This document shows, one piece after another, positions 41,058-51,935 of a DNA stretch of 64,000 nt; the first letter of the stretch is position 1; each line of letters opens with the position of its first letter. The position numbers and the translations under genes were made by a program. The DNA is from Azorinus chamasolen (taxonomy: Eukaryota > Mollusca > Bivalvia > Cardiida > Solecurtidae): contig OY755252.1 in NCBI GenBank assembly GCA_963576725.1, forward strand, positions 45,237,552 through 45,301,551, read 5' to 3'. The notes under the pieces are model-generated. The model was not told the DNA's origin. It ran no database searches and was given only the letters and a program-made list of their open reading frames with translations.

Positions 41058-41152
41058 GTCCACATCAGCATTTAGAGGCCTAGGATTAGTCCACATCAGC
41101 ATTTAGAGGCCTAGGATTAGTCCACTTCAGCATTTAGAGGCCTAGGATTCAA
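41058..41152 (+). repeat. 31-bp tandem repeat, 3 copies
   Basis: AGTCCACATCAGCATTTAGA then GGCCTAGGATT, with one CACTTC variant. Confidence 0.92.
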
Positions 41153-41346
41153 AATAATCGTTCTTTTAAGTAGGGCTGTCATGAGTGAATCATTGAATGA
41201 GACACACATTGAACTTGGGAAGCGAATTCGACCACGTATTGATGAAAAAGAATTGTCAATAGACATGTGAATACTTCATGCAAGCGCATACTCTTTTGTC
41301 CTTCTTGTATTAAGCTACCAGACGCATTCAGTGCCTAGAATTAGAT

Positions 41347-41580
41347 TGTCAAACCCTTTCCCTGTTCTGTGTTTATTCCAAATTTCAATACACACTGAAT
41401 ATTTATGGACAAAATATTGAATGATGTGCATTGTAGCCATTTTACAAAGTAAAGAAACAGATCTAATTTCATTAACAAACAGAGCAGATCCTGACCTGAC
41501 AACTCGTACATGAGCCGTCTTAGCTGGGTCTACTCTGTTTGCAAATACGTGAAACACGTTTATATGAAGGAAAGGGTTAA
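41347..41580 (+). mobile_element. A1 foldback element
   Basis: CAAACCCTTTCCCTGTTCTG at the left (TTAA decayed) and GAAGGAAAGGGTTAA at the right. Core GAGCAGATCCTGACCTGACA and GTCTTAGCTGGGTCTACTCT. Confidence 0.8.
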
Positions 41581-41788
41581 ATGAACAGGTTTTACTGTAC
41601 AGTAAATTTTGTCAGGTTGCTTCCTCTCATTGATTTAAATATACTTGTGTTTTACAGTTCAGTAAAATCTGTGAAGTTGCTTTCATTCTTTGATTTAACA
41701 GAAATGCTGATTAAGCACGTGGTGGCTGCTTAATACAGAGAACAGGTACTAGTATCACAGGAGCGTTCCGTATCATATTTAATGGTTC

Positions 41789-42032
41789 TTAACCCTACTC
41801 TTGCTGAATTTTAAAATACATTTCTCCTTCTTTACCCATGTCCTGTTGTATAATTACATATACAATGTATATTCACCGTGTACAAGTATATCGCTGTGCA
41901 ATCACTGCTGTTGCACAATCAACTTGTAAATAGTGCAGACCCTGATGAGACAGCTCCTGCAGGAGCTGTCTCATCTGGGTCTTCACTATTTACAGGTAGG
42001 TATATTGACGTGAATAGCAAGCGAAGGGTTAA
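41789..42032 (+). mobile_element. Family F TTAA element, second copy (244 bp)
   Basis: TTAACCCTACTCTTGCTGAA and CAAGCGAAGGGTTAA. Core identical in plan to 26387-26636, with apex GCTCCTGCAGGAGC. It interrupts a T-like element (GGAGCGTTCCGTATCATATT before, AGACGGGGTTTACTGTAC after). Confidence 0.9.
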
Positions 42033-42228
42033 AGACGGGGTTTACTGTACATGTTTTACAGGTTAACTGGACACTAGTTATAAAGTTTACAATATCTATC
42101 AAGGCAGTGGCATGCTGGTATCCTGCTAAGCGTGATTTGGTTCGCACTTACAAACAGCTTGGAACCAGGTGAAATCAAACCCTGGGCTGCTTTTTGTCCT
42201 CAGTGTTTGACAATCATTAATATTCCGA

Positions 42229-42420
42229 ATAAAGCCTGTATTAAACGACGGTTAAAATACGACTGATTCTCGGTCTTTAATGCAGATGGTGGTTTAATTC
42301 ATGCCAAAAGTAATGCAGAAAACTCCCAGTTGGGCATTTCTGCGTTATTTTACCCCCATTAAACAACCACCTGCCAAGTTCGCCATAAAGCGGGAGTTTG
42401 AAACAGGTTCTCCTGTATGT
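42229..42420. mobile_element. T foldback element, diverged
   Basis: AAGCCTGTATTAAACGACGG, ATGGTGGTTTAATTCATGCC, CCCATTAAACAACCACCTGC, GAAACAGGTTCTCCTGTA. Confidence 0.6.
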
Positions 42421-42609
42421 GATAACCCACGTGACAGTTGACCAGACTACCATGTCCTGTCTAGTAGTGTCTGCACAAATTATCAAACTCTCGTGCCCTA
42501 TCTACACTATTTGTAAAACCCGGAAGGTGACACTCTTCACGGCGCGACCTATATATTCATTCAATTTAAGTATTGTGTTTTAAATTTCAATTAATATCAA
42601 TACAAATAT

Positions 42610-42825
42610 GAACGGAACTCAACAAACAACAAAACCTCGCTCATCCCAACTATTAGTAAAGAATCTAGAACGTATAAGTCTGGTGACTGCTTATTGCTGG
42701 GAGGACGTCATGCAGAAATCTCCTATAGGACCTTTCTGCATTACACCCACCCTGCAATAAGCTACCACCTGTCTCAAAACCACTAGTAATCATTATTTTA
42801 GTATTCGGGCTAGCGAGGTTGCAAT
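42610..42825. repeat. T foldback, degraded
   Basis: TGGTGACTGCTTATTGCTGG, CAGAAATCTCCTATAGGACC, CCTGCAATAAGCTACCACCT. Confidence 0.55.
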
Positions 42826-43099
42826 GTAAGCTTTCAGTCGTTTATTTTGTGTAGTTAGGAATTTTATTTACATTTGCAGTTACAATGTATTATGTAAAAT
42901 ATCACAAATGGATTCAATCAATACACTCGAAACAGTATGGAAGACGAAGTGTGCACTTATAATACGTAGCTATCGGGAATTACACAGTACAGCCTCATTA
43001 AAGCAACCACCTTATGTAAAGGTATCAGCGTCTTATACCCTTACACTGCAGAAAAAATTATATCTGCTCATATTCTCATCTTTACTTACATTCAATTCA

Positions 43100-43348
43100 T
43101 TAACCCTTTCCCTGTTCTATATTTAGTCCAAATTTCAATGACTACTGACTGTTCATGGACAAAATGATTATAATGAAATACGGAAGGTGGAAAAAATATG
43201 TAGCCATTTTAGAAAAAAACCCAGATCTATCAAATGCATTTAGCAAACAGAGCAGATCCTGATCAGACGGCTCCCTAGGAGCCGTCTGATCTGGGTCTAC
43301 TATGTTGCACATGCGTGAAAACACGTTTATATGAGGGAAAAGGGTTAA
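43100..43348 (+). mobile_element. A1 foldback element, full length (249 bp)
   Basis: TTAACCCTTTCCCTGTTCTA and GAGGGAAAAGGGTTAA. Core GAGCAGATCCTGATCAGACG, apex GCTCCCTAGGAGC, TCTGATCTGGGTCTACTATG. Confidence 0.9.
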
Positions 43349-43470
43349 AACGTTTGAGAAACTATTGTTTGAGTATCAAACAACTTGGATTCGGATGAGA
43401 TTTGATGAGATTGGATGAGATTTGATGAGATCTGATGAGATCCTTATCAGGATCTAAGTTATTTGCAAAA
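43345..43470 (+). repeat. Family C fragment with GATGAGATT expansion
   Basis: Starts at the A1 terminal TTAA. AACGTTTGAGAAACTATTG, then TGATGAGATT repeated about five times (43395-43442) in place of the apex, then ATCAGGATCTAAGTTATTTG. Confidence 0.6.
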
Positions 43471-43748
43471 GTTCGCAGTCATGCACTCTACCACGTCGCC
43501 ATAAATAGAGCGCGCTTGTACAGCAAGGCCGTACATATGATGATAAACATACACTGTGACACATATAGTCTAGTTAAAAGTATAATACAACTACCACTAC
43601 TAATAGATCTAATTCGGGATCCTTAAGGCAAGGGACAGCGTAATGCAAAACATAAGGTGATACAGAGAGTTCCTTTGTGACATGTCTGCATTACCTTCCT
43701 TACGTATTAAGCAGGCAATTGCTTTTTAAAACGTTGCACCAAAAATAC

Positions 43749-43920
43749 AGCAAAACATCTCTAAACCGGAATTGTAATAGATAAGCATTTAGATACATGT
43801 ATGCAGGTGGCTGCTTAATGCAGGATGAAAGTCGTGTAGAAAGCTCCTCTAGGAGCTTTCTGCATGACTTTCACCCTGCATTAAGGAGCCCCCTGCATTA
43901 AGGAGCCCACGTGTACATAT
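43749..43920. mobile_element. T foldback element, right end rearranged
   Basis: CAGCAAAACATCTCTAAACC, AGGTGGCTGCTTAATGCAGG, apex AGCTCCTCTAGGAGCT, CACCCTGCATTAAGGAGCCC, with GCATTAAGGAGCCC duplicated. Confidence 0.7.
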
Positions 43921-44735
43921 GGCAATACATGGTTTATAAAACAGCTGATAAATATTCATGGCATCATCACGTATATGAATATTCAACAGGGAAAGGGTTT
44001 AGTGGTTGTTTTACAGAGGGTCTACTGTACTGTTAATGCCTTACCTCATAGTAAACAATCTTCCATTGTCCATACAGGAAAATGAACTTCTCTAGCATTG
44101 TGTGTTATCAATATGGATGACTCGCTCAGCGATGTGAATTCAATGTATTTTGCTTCAGCATATTTCCATAACTGACATATTTCCGTTATTTTTCACGTTT
44201 GAGTTCATAAATTACTCCGTGCCATCTACTCATGTCCAGCTGTCAAAGCAAGTTTAAATCCCTGTATCCTGTGACCTTATAGGTTAAAACATGGTCCTTA
44301 AGTCAAAACATACTATCATATGAACCCGTGGGCTCGTTACAATAACATTGGGCACCTTAACAAACCATAACATCCGGTAGGCAAACAGCACACCTCTTAA
44401 GACATCTTAAGTAGTCTATTTTAATTGGGGGTATTCACTTAACCTTAGACAGATTTTAAAACACGCAATCCCAACAAAAGTTCATATACCGCATTTCCTA
44501 TATACAAAATGTCGTATTTATCTTTAAATACATGTATACACTCTGGGTGTCAAGCAGTTTAGGTATATAATGGGACATCCAGTTTAATTAGGAGCTACAC
44601 TGTTCGCAGATGTTATTAAAACCACGCCTGTAGCAATGACAAGGTTATATTTGAAAGGTGTGGATTGAATACAAATATTTAACAGCTCTGAAGATCTGAT
44701 GTCTTTGTTATTATTCGCTAAAGGTACACTACATG
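43921..44735. other. Element-poor stretch with A2 end scraps
   Basis: 43945-44000 has A2-like end sequence (GGCATCATCACGTATATGAA, CAGGGAAAGGGTTTA). The remainder holds no recognised feature. Confidence 0.35.
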
Positions 44736-44739
44736 AACG

Positions 44740-45125
44740 CTTCACAGTGAAACCTGCCGTAAGCCATCACTCTTTGATGAAACGCAGTAATCTTAACAGA
44801 AACGTGATTGCTCAATGCACGGTGAAAATAATACAGAAATATCCTATAGGAGCTTTTTGTATTATTACGTCTCGCATTAAGACCTAAAATTAAGACTTCT
44901 TCTTAATTGTCGCGTAACTCATTACCTGATAAAGACCTGTTAAAGACGGCTTTTGAAGCCTTTGAAAACAGAGTTGATCCAGATCAGACGGCTCTGTAGG
45001 AATCCTAATGGGGATTCTACAATTTCTGATATGGCCCGAACATGATATGTTCGTGTATAATTATAAAATAAATCAGCAAATGAATATTCATAATATCCTT
45101 ATAATGAATATTGATCAGGTAAAGG
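44740..45125. repeat. T fragment followed by an A2 fragment
   Basis: 44815-44885: GTGATTGCTCAATGCACGGT and TATCCTATAGGAGC. 44955-45125: AAACAGAGTTGATCCAGATC, TCAGCAAATGAATATTCATA, CAGGTAAAGGGTT. Confidence 0.5.
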
Positions 45126-45239
45126 GTTCTAGCATATTTACAATATCTACTTGATATCATCAGCATATAGCGGCGAAAAATCATATTTACTTACACTTTA
45201 CATACATTTGCCCACTCTTAAAGACATTCCACTCTTAAC

Positions 45240-45465
45240 CTAACTTTAACTCTCTCACTAACTCTTTCGTTAAATATGTCTGTTACATATGTCATCTGCT
45301 TCTATTCTTATGTTTGAATGGTCTACAGTGTGTCTATCAAAACATAATAATCTCAGCATCAAACAGTCTGGATTCTGACGAGACTCTGGATGTCTCATCT
45401 GGATCCACACTGATGGCAAAGATGATAAAAGATACGACATTGACAATGAAAGAGTTGGTGCGATG
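45240..45465 (+). repeat. Family C/D fragment
   Basis: TAACTCTTTCGTTAAATATG, ATCAAACAGTCTGGATTCTG, ATGTCTCATCTGGATCCACA, GAAAGAGTTGGTGCG. Confidence 0.5.
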
Positions 45466-45469
45466 TCAT

Positions 45470-45755
45470 TTCGTGTGTGGCTCTCCCTGTTTGACTATTT
45501 TTCCATATTAACAAGTACAATGTCCGCCCCTTTTTGTTAAATAAGAATATCCCATTTCAAAAAAAAATTAATTAAAAATTGTCAAATTTGTAAAAATTGC
45601 CGGAGTAAAATAAAATATATTTTCATTTTTTATTTGAATTCTATATACATGTACTATACTGATCTGAATTTAAACTGTCTTGAAATTATAATAGAACGTA
45701 TTCGTGGTTAGATTTTATTACAGATAGCACAATTTCTCGTGTTCGAGGTCGTGGC
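45470..45755. other. AT-rich DNA, nothing recognised
   Basis: A poly-A/T-rich stretch without supportable features. Confidence 0.3.
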
Positions 45756-45756
45756 T

Positions 45757-46017
45757 CTAATAGCTTTCTCTGTTCTATGTTTATTCAAAATTTCAATACC
45801 TACTGAATATTCATGGACAAAAAAGTTATAATGAAATTCATGGAAGATGGAACATTGTAGCCATTTTAGAAAGTAAAGAAACTTTATTATCAAATTCCAT
45901 TAGCAAACAGAGCAGACCCAGATCAGACGGTTCCTATAGCTGCTATAGGAGCCGTCTGATCTGGGCCAACTCTGTTTGCAAATGGGCGAAAACACGTTTA
46001 TTTGAAGGAAAGGGCTA
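45757..46017 (+). mobile_element. A1 foldback element
   Basis: AGCTTTCTCTGTTCTATGTT at the left, GAAGGAAAGGGCTAA at the right. Core GAGCAGACCCAGATCAGACG with an enlarged apex TTCCTATAGCTGCTATAGGA. Confidence 0.75.
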
Positions 46018-46170
46018 ATTGACCCTTATTTCACTATCCCCATCTTGACTCGCATTTGCAAACAGCTTGGATCTAGATGAAACGCCGAGTATGTCGAGGT
46101 CTCATCAGGATCCAAACTGTTTGATACTCCTTCAATAATTTCTCAAAAGTCTGATGGAATCTGTAGTAGT
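46014..46170 (+). repeat. Family C element, partial
   Basis: TTGACCCTTATTTCACTATC directly abuts the A1 end. Core GCAAACAGCTTGGATCTAGA then GTCTCATCAGGATCCAAACT. Confidence 0.6.
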
Positions 46171-46501
46171 GAAAACTACCCCAGGTCCAAATCTGACATT
46201 ATTTTTCACAGTTGTGTAGGTGATATACTACAGCACGGTCATATGAAATAATGAACTAGTGTCCCGGATATAAAAAACCGAAAATGACACCACTGGTAAA
46301 TATTATTGTTAACAAGGCCGTGGTTTTGTCAGATTGACTTTTAATACACTTAATTCTAATAATTATGCCAGATATACGTCATATAAACCACAATTGAAAT
46401 AGGTCTCCCGCTCTTAAATACCTTCGACAAGAAGTAATTGCCCTGAACGCTAAATACGTGACACAAATTGCCATCTCTTTTACAATACTTTCCAATTTCT
46501 T

Positions 46502-46725
46502 TTAACCCTGTATTATGTATATCCGCGTTTTGACGCCATTGCAAACAGATAAGACCCAGAACAGACAACTCCTGTAGGTTCAAGGATCCTTCTGTTTGCT
46601 TACAGTGCAATATAGATCTGATTCTACAGTCTCTACCATGACCGAAAGATCCTGTGTTGTTGTGCCATTATGGAAACACCATATTATTAAGATTCATTAG
46701 GTCATTATCTAGAACATGACGTAAA
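46502..46725 (-). mobile_element. A2 foldback element, reverse, degraded
   Basis: TTAACCCTGTATTATGTATA at the left. Core GATAAGACCCAGAACAGACA, body GATTCTACAGTCTCTACCAT and TAGGTCATTATCTAGAACAT. Confidence 0.65.
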
Positions 46726-46774
46726 TGTATTGCATGCATGTATTCGCCCCGTTTTGTTCCCAGAAATGTGTCTC

Positions 46775-46998
46775 CATGAATTTTTATGTAAGACTCATGG
46801 AATATTAAGTTAATTTTATTTAACTACAAATGAACATAGTTAAAGCTGACCCTGGCAGAAACTGTAGAATTAGATCTTTATAACCGCGTAAGCAAGCAAA
46901 GCAGATCATAACCAGACGGTTTTTACAAGAGCCGTCTGATCTGGGTCTACCCTGTTTGCCAATGCTTTAAAAGACATATTTTGGAGACAAGTGTTAAA
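46775..46998 (+). mobile_element. A2 foldback element
   Basis: CATGAATTTTTATGTAAGAC, CAGAAACTGTAGAATTAGAT, core GCAAAGCAGATCATAACCAG then GATCTGGGTCTACCCTGTTT, end GGAGACAAGTGTTAA. Confidence 0.65.
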
Positions 46999-47084
46999 AA
47001 CCACCATTGAACTATTTTGCTCTTCATTTCATAACATTTGGAAACAACTATTGACTGTATGGATAATTATTTTTAATAACGTCG

Positions 47085-47262
47085 TTATGAACAAAATAAA
47101 AGGTTACCATGGTGAAGACTGTAGTATCATATCTATCTTGTATATTATTTCTTGTGAAAGCAGAGCAGGTCCTGGTCAGCGGCTCCTACATGATATGTGT
47201 CTGCTTTGGGTCCACTCCGCAAAGGCGTTAACATGCGTTTCTATCAGAAAAGGGTTTTCGGC
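47085..47262 (+). repeat. Family A2 remnant
   Basis: AAGACTGTAGTATCATATCT, AAAGCAGAGCAGGTCCTGGT, CTGCTTTGGGTCCACTCCGC, CTATCAGAAAAGGGTT. Confidence 0.5.
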
Positions 47263-47344
47263 AAGACATATTTACTCTGAATGCTACATTCGCGATATTA
47301 TTATTATCATACCACATATATGTGCGCTCAAAGGCGCTTCACAT

Positions 47345-47630
47345 GGGAGAAATCACTAACCGGAACAAACCGCATGATTATCTATCCAGGCAATGAAAGA
47401 TATACAATAGATATACAATATAATTATATGAAATCACTAGCCAGGAAGGAACAAAATGATTGTCTATCCGGTCAATGAAAGATATGCAAAATATATATAA
47501 TAGATATGAAATCACTAACCGGAAGGAACTGCATCATTGTCCATCCGGTCAATGAAAAATATGCAATAGATATACAATAAATATAAAATCACTAACCGGA
47601 AGGAACCACATGATTGTACAATAAAATTAG
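47345..47630 (+). repeat. Diverged tandem repeat of about 80 bp, 3-4 copies
   Basis: AAATCACTAACCGGAA, GCATGATTGTCTATCC, GGTCAATGAAAGATATGCAA and ATAGATATACAATA recur in order. Confidence 0.8.
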
Positions 47631-47634
47631 ATTG

Positions 47635-47910
47635 GTAAAAGTTGTGTTTATTCCCCTGAGCCTCCGGTTGACGCATGCGTATGGGCGATAGACACAGTAA
47701 AAACAGTTTTACTACATTCCTCCCCTCTTTAATTAGGAGGAGGAAATGGGTGAATGAAATAATCCAGTTCCCCGATAAGCCAAAATGGCGAACTCGTGTT
47801 AACTTAAATGGAATATCCGACGCTAGTCATGGCCGTGTCGCAATGCGAACAAGATGCACAATTGTCATCGTTTACAGTTCTTTTCCATTTCACGAATGCC
47901 AATGAGATGA
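47635..47910. other. GC-richer unexplained segment
   Basis: Includes TGACGCATGCGTATGGGCGA and CTAGTCATGGCCGTGTCGCA, unlike the AT-rich surroundings. A plus frame (47675-47905) has no recognised domain and no splice support. It may be part of an unrecognised repeat. Confidence 0.3.
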
Positions 47911-47924
47911 TTGTTTAATTTGTT

Positions 47925-48082
47925 TATAATGGCACACGAACATATGAATGTTTGACCAAGACAGAAACAGTACAATCATATTTATTTTATTTCATAAGCA
48001 AACAGAGCAGGCCATTATCATACGGCTCCAACAGGAGCAGTCTGGTTTAGGTCTACCATGTATGTGAATGCATGAAAAGGCG
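47925..48082 (+). mobile_element. A2 foldback element, right end lost
   Basis: TTGTTTATAATGGCACACGA, AGACAGAAACAGTACAATCA, ATAAGCAAACAGAGCAGGCC, CAACAGGAGCAGTCTGGTTT. Confidence 0.65.
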
Positions 48083-48085
48083 TTA

Positions 48086-48324
48086 CACAGTAGCGTAGCT
48101 GGATCCAAATGTAATGTACGCACTGTGGTTAGAGATGTCCGCCGGAAGATTTTGAAAGTGTCTTGGAACCATTGTGATCAATAGAGCATTTGCTCATTTA
48201 GGACCAAGTGTTCTATTTATCACAATTGTTTCAAAAGGTGATTTTACAGAGGCTTGAAAAGGTTTTTAATATGAGATTGATGTTACGCACATGCGTAAGT
48301 GCGTATCGTTAGCTACGCCCCTGT
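48086..48324. mobile_element. hAT-like element with a nested family B core
   Basis: CAGTAGCGTAGCTGGATCC and TTAGCTACGCCCCTG are inverted ends, with subterminal TGTACGCACTG and AGTGCGTATCG. CAGNGGCGTAGC-type ends resemble hAT elements; the 8-bp target duplication is not visible. Inside, about 48150-48282, is a family B core (ATAGAGCATTTGCTCATTTA and its mirror). Confidence 0.6.
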
Positions 48325-48594
48325 ATGACGCACATGTACATAAAGAGTAAAAGGTTTTATCCAGTCACCAGGCTTCTCTAGTGACATAATAAAGGGGGTG
48401 CAAATAAACTTAGGTTTATTTGGTTACTTCCGGTAGTGGAAGGTTTATTAGGTTAGTAGATAAGCGTAATGATTCTATAACCATGGAACTATTTTAGTTT
48501 TCTGTAAACATTCATAAACATGTTGATGGAATAGATCTAACAGATCTATTTGGTCACCAGAAGAATTATTCAAATTAGAAAAAATAAAAATAAT

Positions 48595-48690
48595 TGGCTA
48601 CAGCTGGATTCGAACCCGCGCCTGATCCTACAAAAACTAATTCTAACCTCTCTAGAGACGTCGCCCTTACCGATTACGCCACTGAGGCCA
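48595..48690 (-). mobile_element. tRNA-derived SINE head (or tRNA pseudogene)
   Basis: A-box TGGCGTAATCGG (48681-48670) and B-box GGTTCGAATCC (48616-48606) are near perfect. The acceptor stem has two mismatches and the anticodon/variable region (CTCTAGAGAGG...) does not form a normal tRNA. The sequence downstream on the minus strand (AATTATTTTTATTTTTTC) contains T runs able to stop RNA polymerase III. No target duplication identified. Confidence 0.7.
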
Positions 48691-48699
48691 CATACAAAA

Positions 48700-49226
48700 T
48701 GATGTTGATTTATCACTTTTATTAATTTAATCCACCGCTGGTAAAACCCGTTTTTGATAAAATCAAACCTGGAAGCAAAGATTGACAGATAAATAGTAAA
48801 TGTTTTCTTTTCACTCTCATGATTATTTGATTGATAAACTCTTACAGGGGCGGTGATAGTCATAAACCTAAATATAGCCTGTTCAGTTCCATCGATTTCT
48901 GAGTGACGTTAGGTAGAATCTAAAAATAGAAACCGAGACTACGTAACTCGAATTTGACCAAAGAATATAGATCATGTCTGTTTTAAATAACTTATCGACC
49001 CTCGATTCAAATCATCTTATTTTTCAAATTCAACCACGTTTCCCTTCTAGTAATACAAGTATCGAAACTATATTCCTCTGCGGTAGCTCATTAGATCTAT
49101 TTACGTCTAAATGGAAGTGAAAAGGGAGGGATCCGTTGATCGAAAAACTGCATTTTCAATGTAAATTATTTCAAGAGTGTTATTAGTCTATAAAAAAGAC
49201 ATTTAACTATATTGACTGGATAAATC
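48700..49226. other. Unrecognised DNA
   Basis: It could contain the body of the SINE's neighbour, but I see no repeat boundary, gene or hairpin. Confidence 0.3.
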
Positions 49227-49364
49227 GAATAATAGGTTAGTGTCGTAGATGGGACGCCTTTATCCGACTCGGAGAGAAAACAGTTGAGGCTCGGCAAGCC
49301 TCGCCTCAACGTTTTCTCCCCTCGTCGGATAAAGCGTCCCATCTACGGCACTAACCTATTATTC
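49227..49364. repeat. Long GC-richer hairpin (138 bp)
   Basis: GAATAATAGGTTAGTG-T-CGTAGATGGGACGC... pairs with GCGTCCCATCTACG-G-CACTAACCTATTATTC. Inner arms TTTATCCGAC / GTCGGATAAA, GAGAAAAC / GTTTTCTC and GTTGAGGC / GCCTCAAC-type pairs continue to a short loop TCGGCAA. Different from the A-T families in sequence and ends. Confidence 0.92.
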
Positions 49365-49374
49365 TCTATATACT

Positions 49375-49580
49375 TTCACCTGATGAATAGAGTTAACAGG
49401 TCTAATATAATGACACAAAGACAATGAATATTTGGTTTTGACAGACTCTCAACAATCATATTTGTATTATTCCAACAAGCGAATAAAGCAGACCGTGATC
49501 ACGTGACTCATTGAGGAACTTATTATTATGGTCTTCTCTTCTCTGTTTGCAAATGTATAAAAATAGTTATATATAGAGTA
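49375..49580 (+). mobile_element. A2 foldback element, degraded
   Basis: CTGATGAATAGAGTTAACAG, CACAAAGACAATGAATATTT, AAGCGAATAAAGCAGACCGT, CTCTGTTTGCAAATGTATAA, ATATATAGAGTACAGTGG. Confidence 0.55.
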
Positions 49581-49752
49581 CAGTGGTACATGTTCTGAGT
49601 ATTGAAATTCAAGAACATACAAATGGTAGAAGCTGGCACACAAAGCATGGCCGAGAATAAATTTGGTATTGGCCGTAGTGCAGCCCATTGCATGTTGTCA
49701 CCACTATGATGTCAACAACGACCATCTTGCCAAACGGCAATAAAAGTAGCCA

Positions 49753-49981
49753 TTAACCCTTTCACAGCCAATGTGGCAAAAAATGCACCACGACAAATAG
49801 TGCAGTCCCAGATCAAGGCGGTGTCTGATCAGGGACTTCACTTTTTGTCTCAAACTCTTTTTCTATATATGTGCTTTATTCCTTTGAAATTTGCATTTAT
49901 TTATCTCATTTCCTTATTTTACCAACTGATTTAAAAATGGTTTGCAGACGACAATTAGAAATTTGGTGCCGAAAGGGTTAA
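49753..49981 (+). mobile_element. Family E TTAA element, second copy (229 bp)
   Basis: TTAACCCTTTCACAGCCAAT and TTGGTGCCGAAAGGGTTAA. Core GTGCAGTCCCAGATCAAGGC and TGTCTGATCAGGGACTTCAC; about 14 bp shorter than 30272-30514, with loss at the hairpin tip. Confidence 0.88.
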
Positions 49982-49996
49982 GCAGAGGTATGTTGT

Positions 49997-50284
49997 CGTT
50001 TGCCACACAATACGCGTCAACACAATACGTGCCGTGACGTTTGCCACACAATACGCGTCAACACAATACGTGCCGTGACGTTTGCCACACAATATGCGTC
50101 AACACAATACGTGCCGTGACGTTTGCCACACAATATGCGTCAACACAATACGTGCCGTGACGTTTGCCACACAATACGCGTCAACACAATACGTGCCGTG
50201 ACGTTTGCCACACAATACGCGTCAACACAATACGTGCCGTGACGTTTGCCACACAATATGCGTCAACACAATACGTGCCGTGAC
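49997..50284 (+). repeat. 41-bp minisatellite, 7 copies
   Basis: CGTTTGCCACACAATACGCG then TCAACACAATACGTGCCGTG then A. The only variation noticed is ACGCG/ATGCG. It begins 16 bp after the E element. Confidence 0.95.
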
Positions 50285-50334
50285 TACTCTCGTAGCTCTT
50301 AGTATCATTCGAGGGTGTCCTTATTAACAATTTC

Positions 50335-50575
50335 GAATTTAATGAATATTCACTGCAATGGCACCAGGAATATCAACTAGAAGGATTTAAATAATGGCAC
50401 ATGAACACACAGAAAACGTTGGTCTTGGCAGAATCTATAGAATCAGGTCTATAATATTCCATAAGCAAACAGAGTAGACCCTGATCAGACAGTTCCTGCA
50501 TAGTCTGGATATACAAATTTATACAATGTATAGTTAAAGACGTTTTAATGAATGCATATATATGAAGAAAAAGGT
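50335..50575 (+). mobile_element. A2 foldback element, degraded
   Basis: TTTAATGAATATTCACTGCA, TGGCACATGAACACACAGAA, CATAAGCAAACAGAGTAGAC, with most of the right arm missing. Confidence 0.55.
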
Positions 50576-50809
50576 AAACCTGGCTTAATAGTCTTAATTT
50601 AGTGACAAATCGGGATCCAGTCGTAGTACCTACTGGGCATACCCTATGAATTTGAAGTCATTGGTTCCCCTTTAATTTACGACAACACTAAAATCTGAAT
50701 TTAATTGCCGTTTAGCCGGCTTTCTATTTTAAACTAACATAATAGACCTGATGACAGTCACAATAGACATATACCCGTCAATGTTAGCTTGCTATGGACG
50801 AATTTAAGA

Positions 50810-50998
50810 TAACCTGTGTATACAGTTTGGATCCAGATTTAATGCAGAGTAACTCGGTGTCTCATTAGGATCCAAACTGTTTGACACGCTGACTATGTTC
50901 GTAAAAAGAAATGAAATTGATATATACAAACTAGAATACAAACCACCCAATACATTTAGAGAAGACGTTTTGCTGGGCTAGTGGAAGGTTAATTGTCC
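50810..50998 (+). repeat. Family D/C element, partial
   Basis: ACAGTTTGGATCCAGATTTA, apex AGAGTAACTCGG, CTCATTAGGATCCAAACTGT, AAGACGTTTTGCTGGGC. Confidence 0.6.
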
Positions 50999-51117
50999 TA
51001 TCCGTAGATTCTCAAATCTGTAAGCGTATTGTGTGACATGAACAAGTTAATAAGACACACATACAATTGTAAGAGAAGTTTATGAAGTAGGTGTTTGTTA
51101 TGATAAATTATTTTATT

Positions 51118-51338
51118 CTTAACTCTTAGCTTGCTGTGAAATAATAGTCTCATCAGATTTGTATCTGATGCAATGTTGAGTACATGTAATTCCTATTCGA
51201 TTAAGATTTGAGAAATTATTGACCGAGTGTCAAACAGATTGGATCCCGACGAGACGCCGGGTTATTCGGTATCTCATCTGGACCCAAACTGCAAATGCGA
51301 GACAGATCGCGGCTAGTTAGATAAGGATTAAGTTAAAG
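51118..51338 (+). mobile_element. Family C TTAA element
   Basis: TTAACTCTTAGCTTGCTGTG and AGATAAGGATTAAGTTAA. Core ACAGATTGGATCCCGACGAG, apex GGGTTATTCGG, CTCATCTGGACCCAAACTGC. Confidence 0.75.
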
Positions 51339-51454
51339 AAAATACTGGAGTGTCATTTGATAGACGATAGTGATATAATGGGTCATCTGTCAGGTCACGT
51401 GCACGTGCATAGTGGAAGCCGTTGTACATGTAGATCCAGATGAATTCCCTACTG

Positions 51455-51650
51455 CAGGGGTTCTGATAAGATGTGTAAATTCAAACATTTTCAAGAACAG
51501 TTCCTTTATTTCTCCACCAAACCCCAAACTGTGACCACTCTAATTCTAACGATTCTAATGAGTGGTCACATTATAGGGTTTGGTGAAGAAATGACGATTG
51601 TAGTATTTGGGTACGCACCCCAATCTGTAGCCCTGTGGACTACCCCTACT
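51455..51650 (+). mobile_element. Family G foldback element
   Basis: CTGATAAGATGTGTAAATTC, CACCAAACCCCAAACTGTGA and GTCACATTATAGGGTTTGGT, right end ACCCCAATCTGTAGCCCTG. Confidence 0.75.
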
Positions 51651-51710
51651 AATTGTGTCATATCAGGGCCCACACTGACTGGTACTTGATCACTCTGTGG
51701 TATGAACCGG

Positions 51711-51935
51711 TTAACCCTTTCCCTGTTCTAAGTTTTTCCCCAAAGCTCAATACCTGCTGAATATTCATGTACAAAATAGTTATAAAGAACTATGGAAAGT
51801 AAAGATACATATCTTTCATATTTCATTAGCAAACAGAGCAGACCCTGATCAGAGGTCTCTTATAGCAACCGTCTGATCTATGTCTACTCTGTTTGCAAAT
51901 GCGTGAAAACATGATCATATGAAGGAAATGGTTAA
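51711..51935 (+). mobile_element. A1 foldback element (225 bp)
   Basis: TTAACCCTTTCCCTGTTCTA and GAAGGAAATGGTTAA. Core GAGCAGACCCTGATCAGAGG and GTCTGATCTATGTCTACTCT. Confidence 0.88.

Noticed and set aside
47675..47905. 76-codon frame in a GC-richer patch
   Set aside because: No recognisable domain, unclear start context and no splice borders; left as an unexplained segment.
6935..50284. CRISPR-like arrays
   Set aside because: The regular repeats have no unique spacers; they are contiguous minisatellites in a eukaryotic genome.
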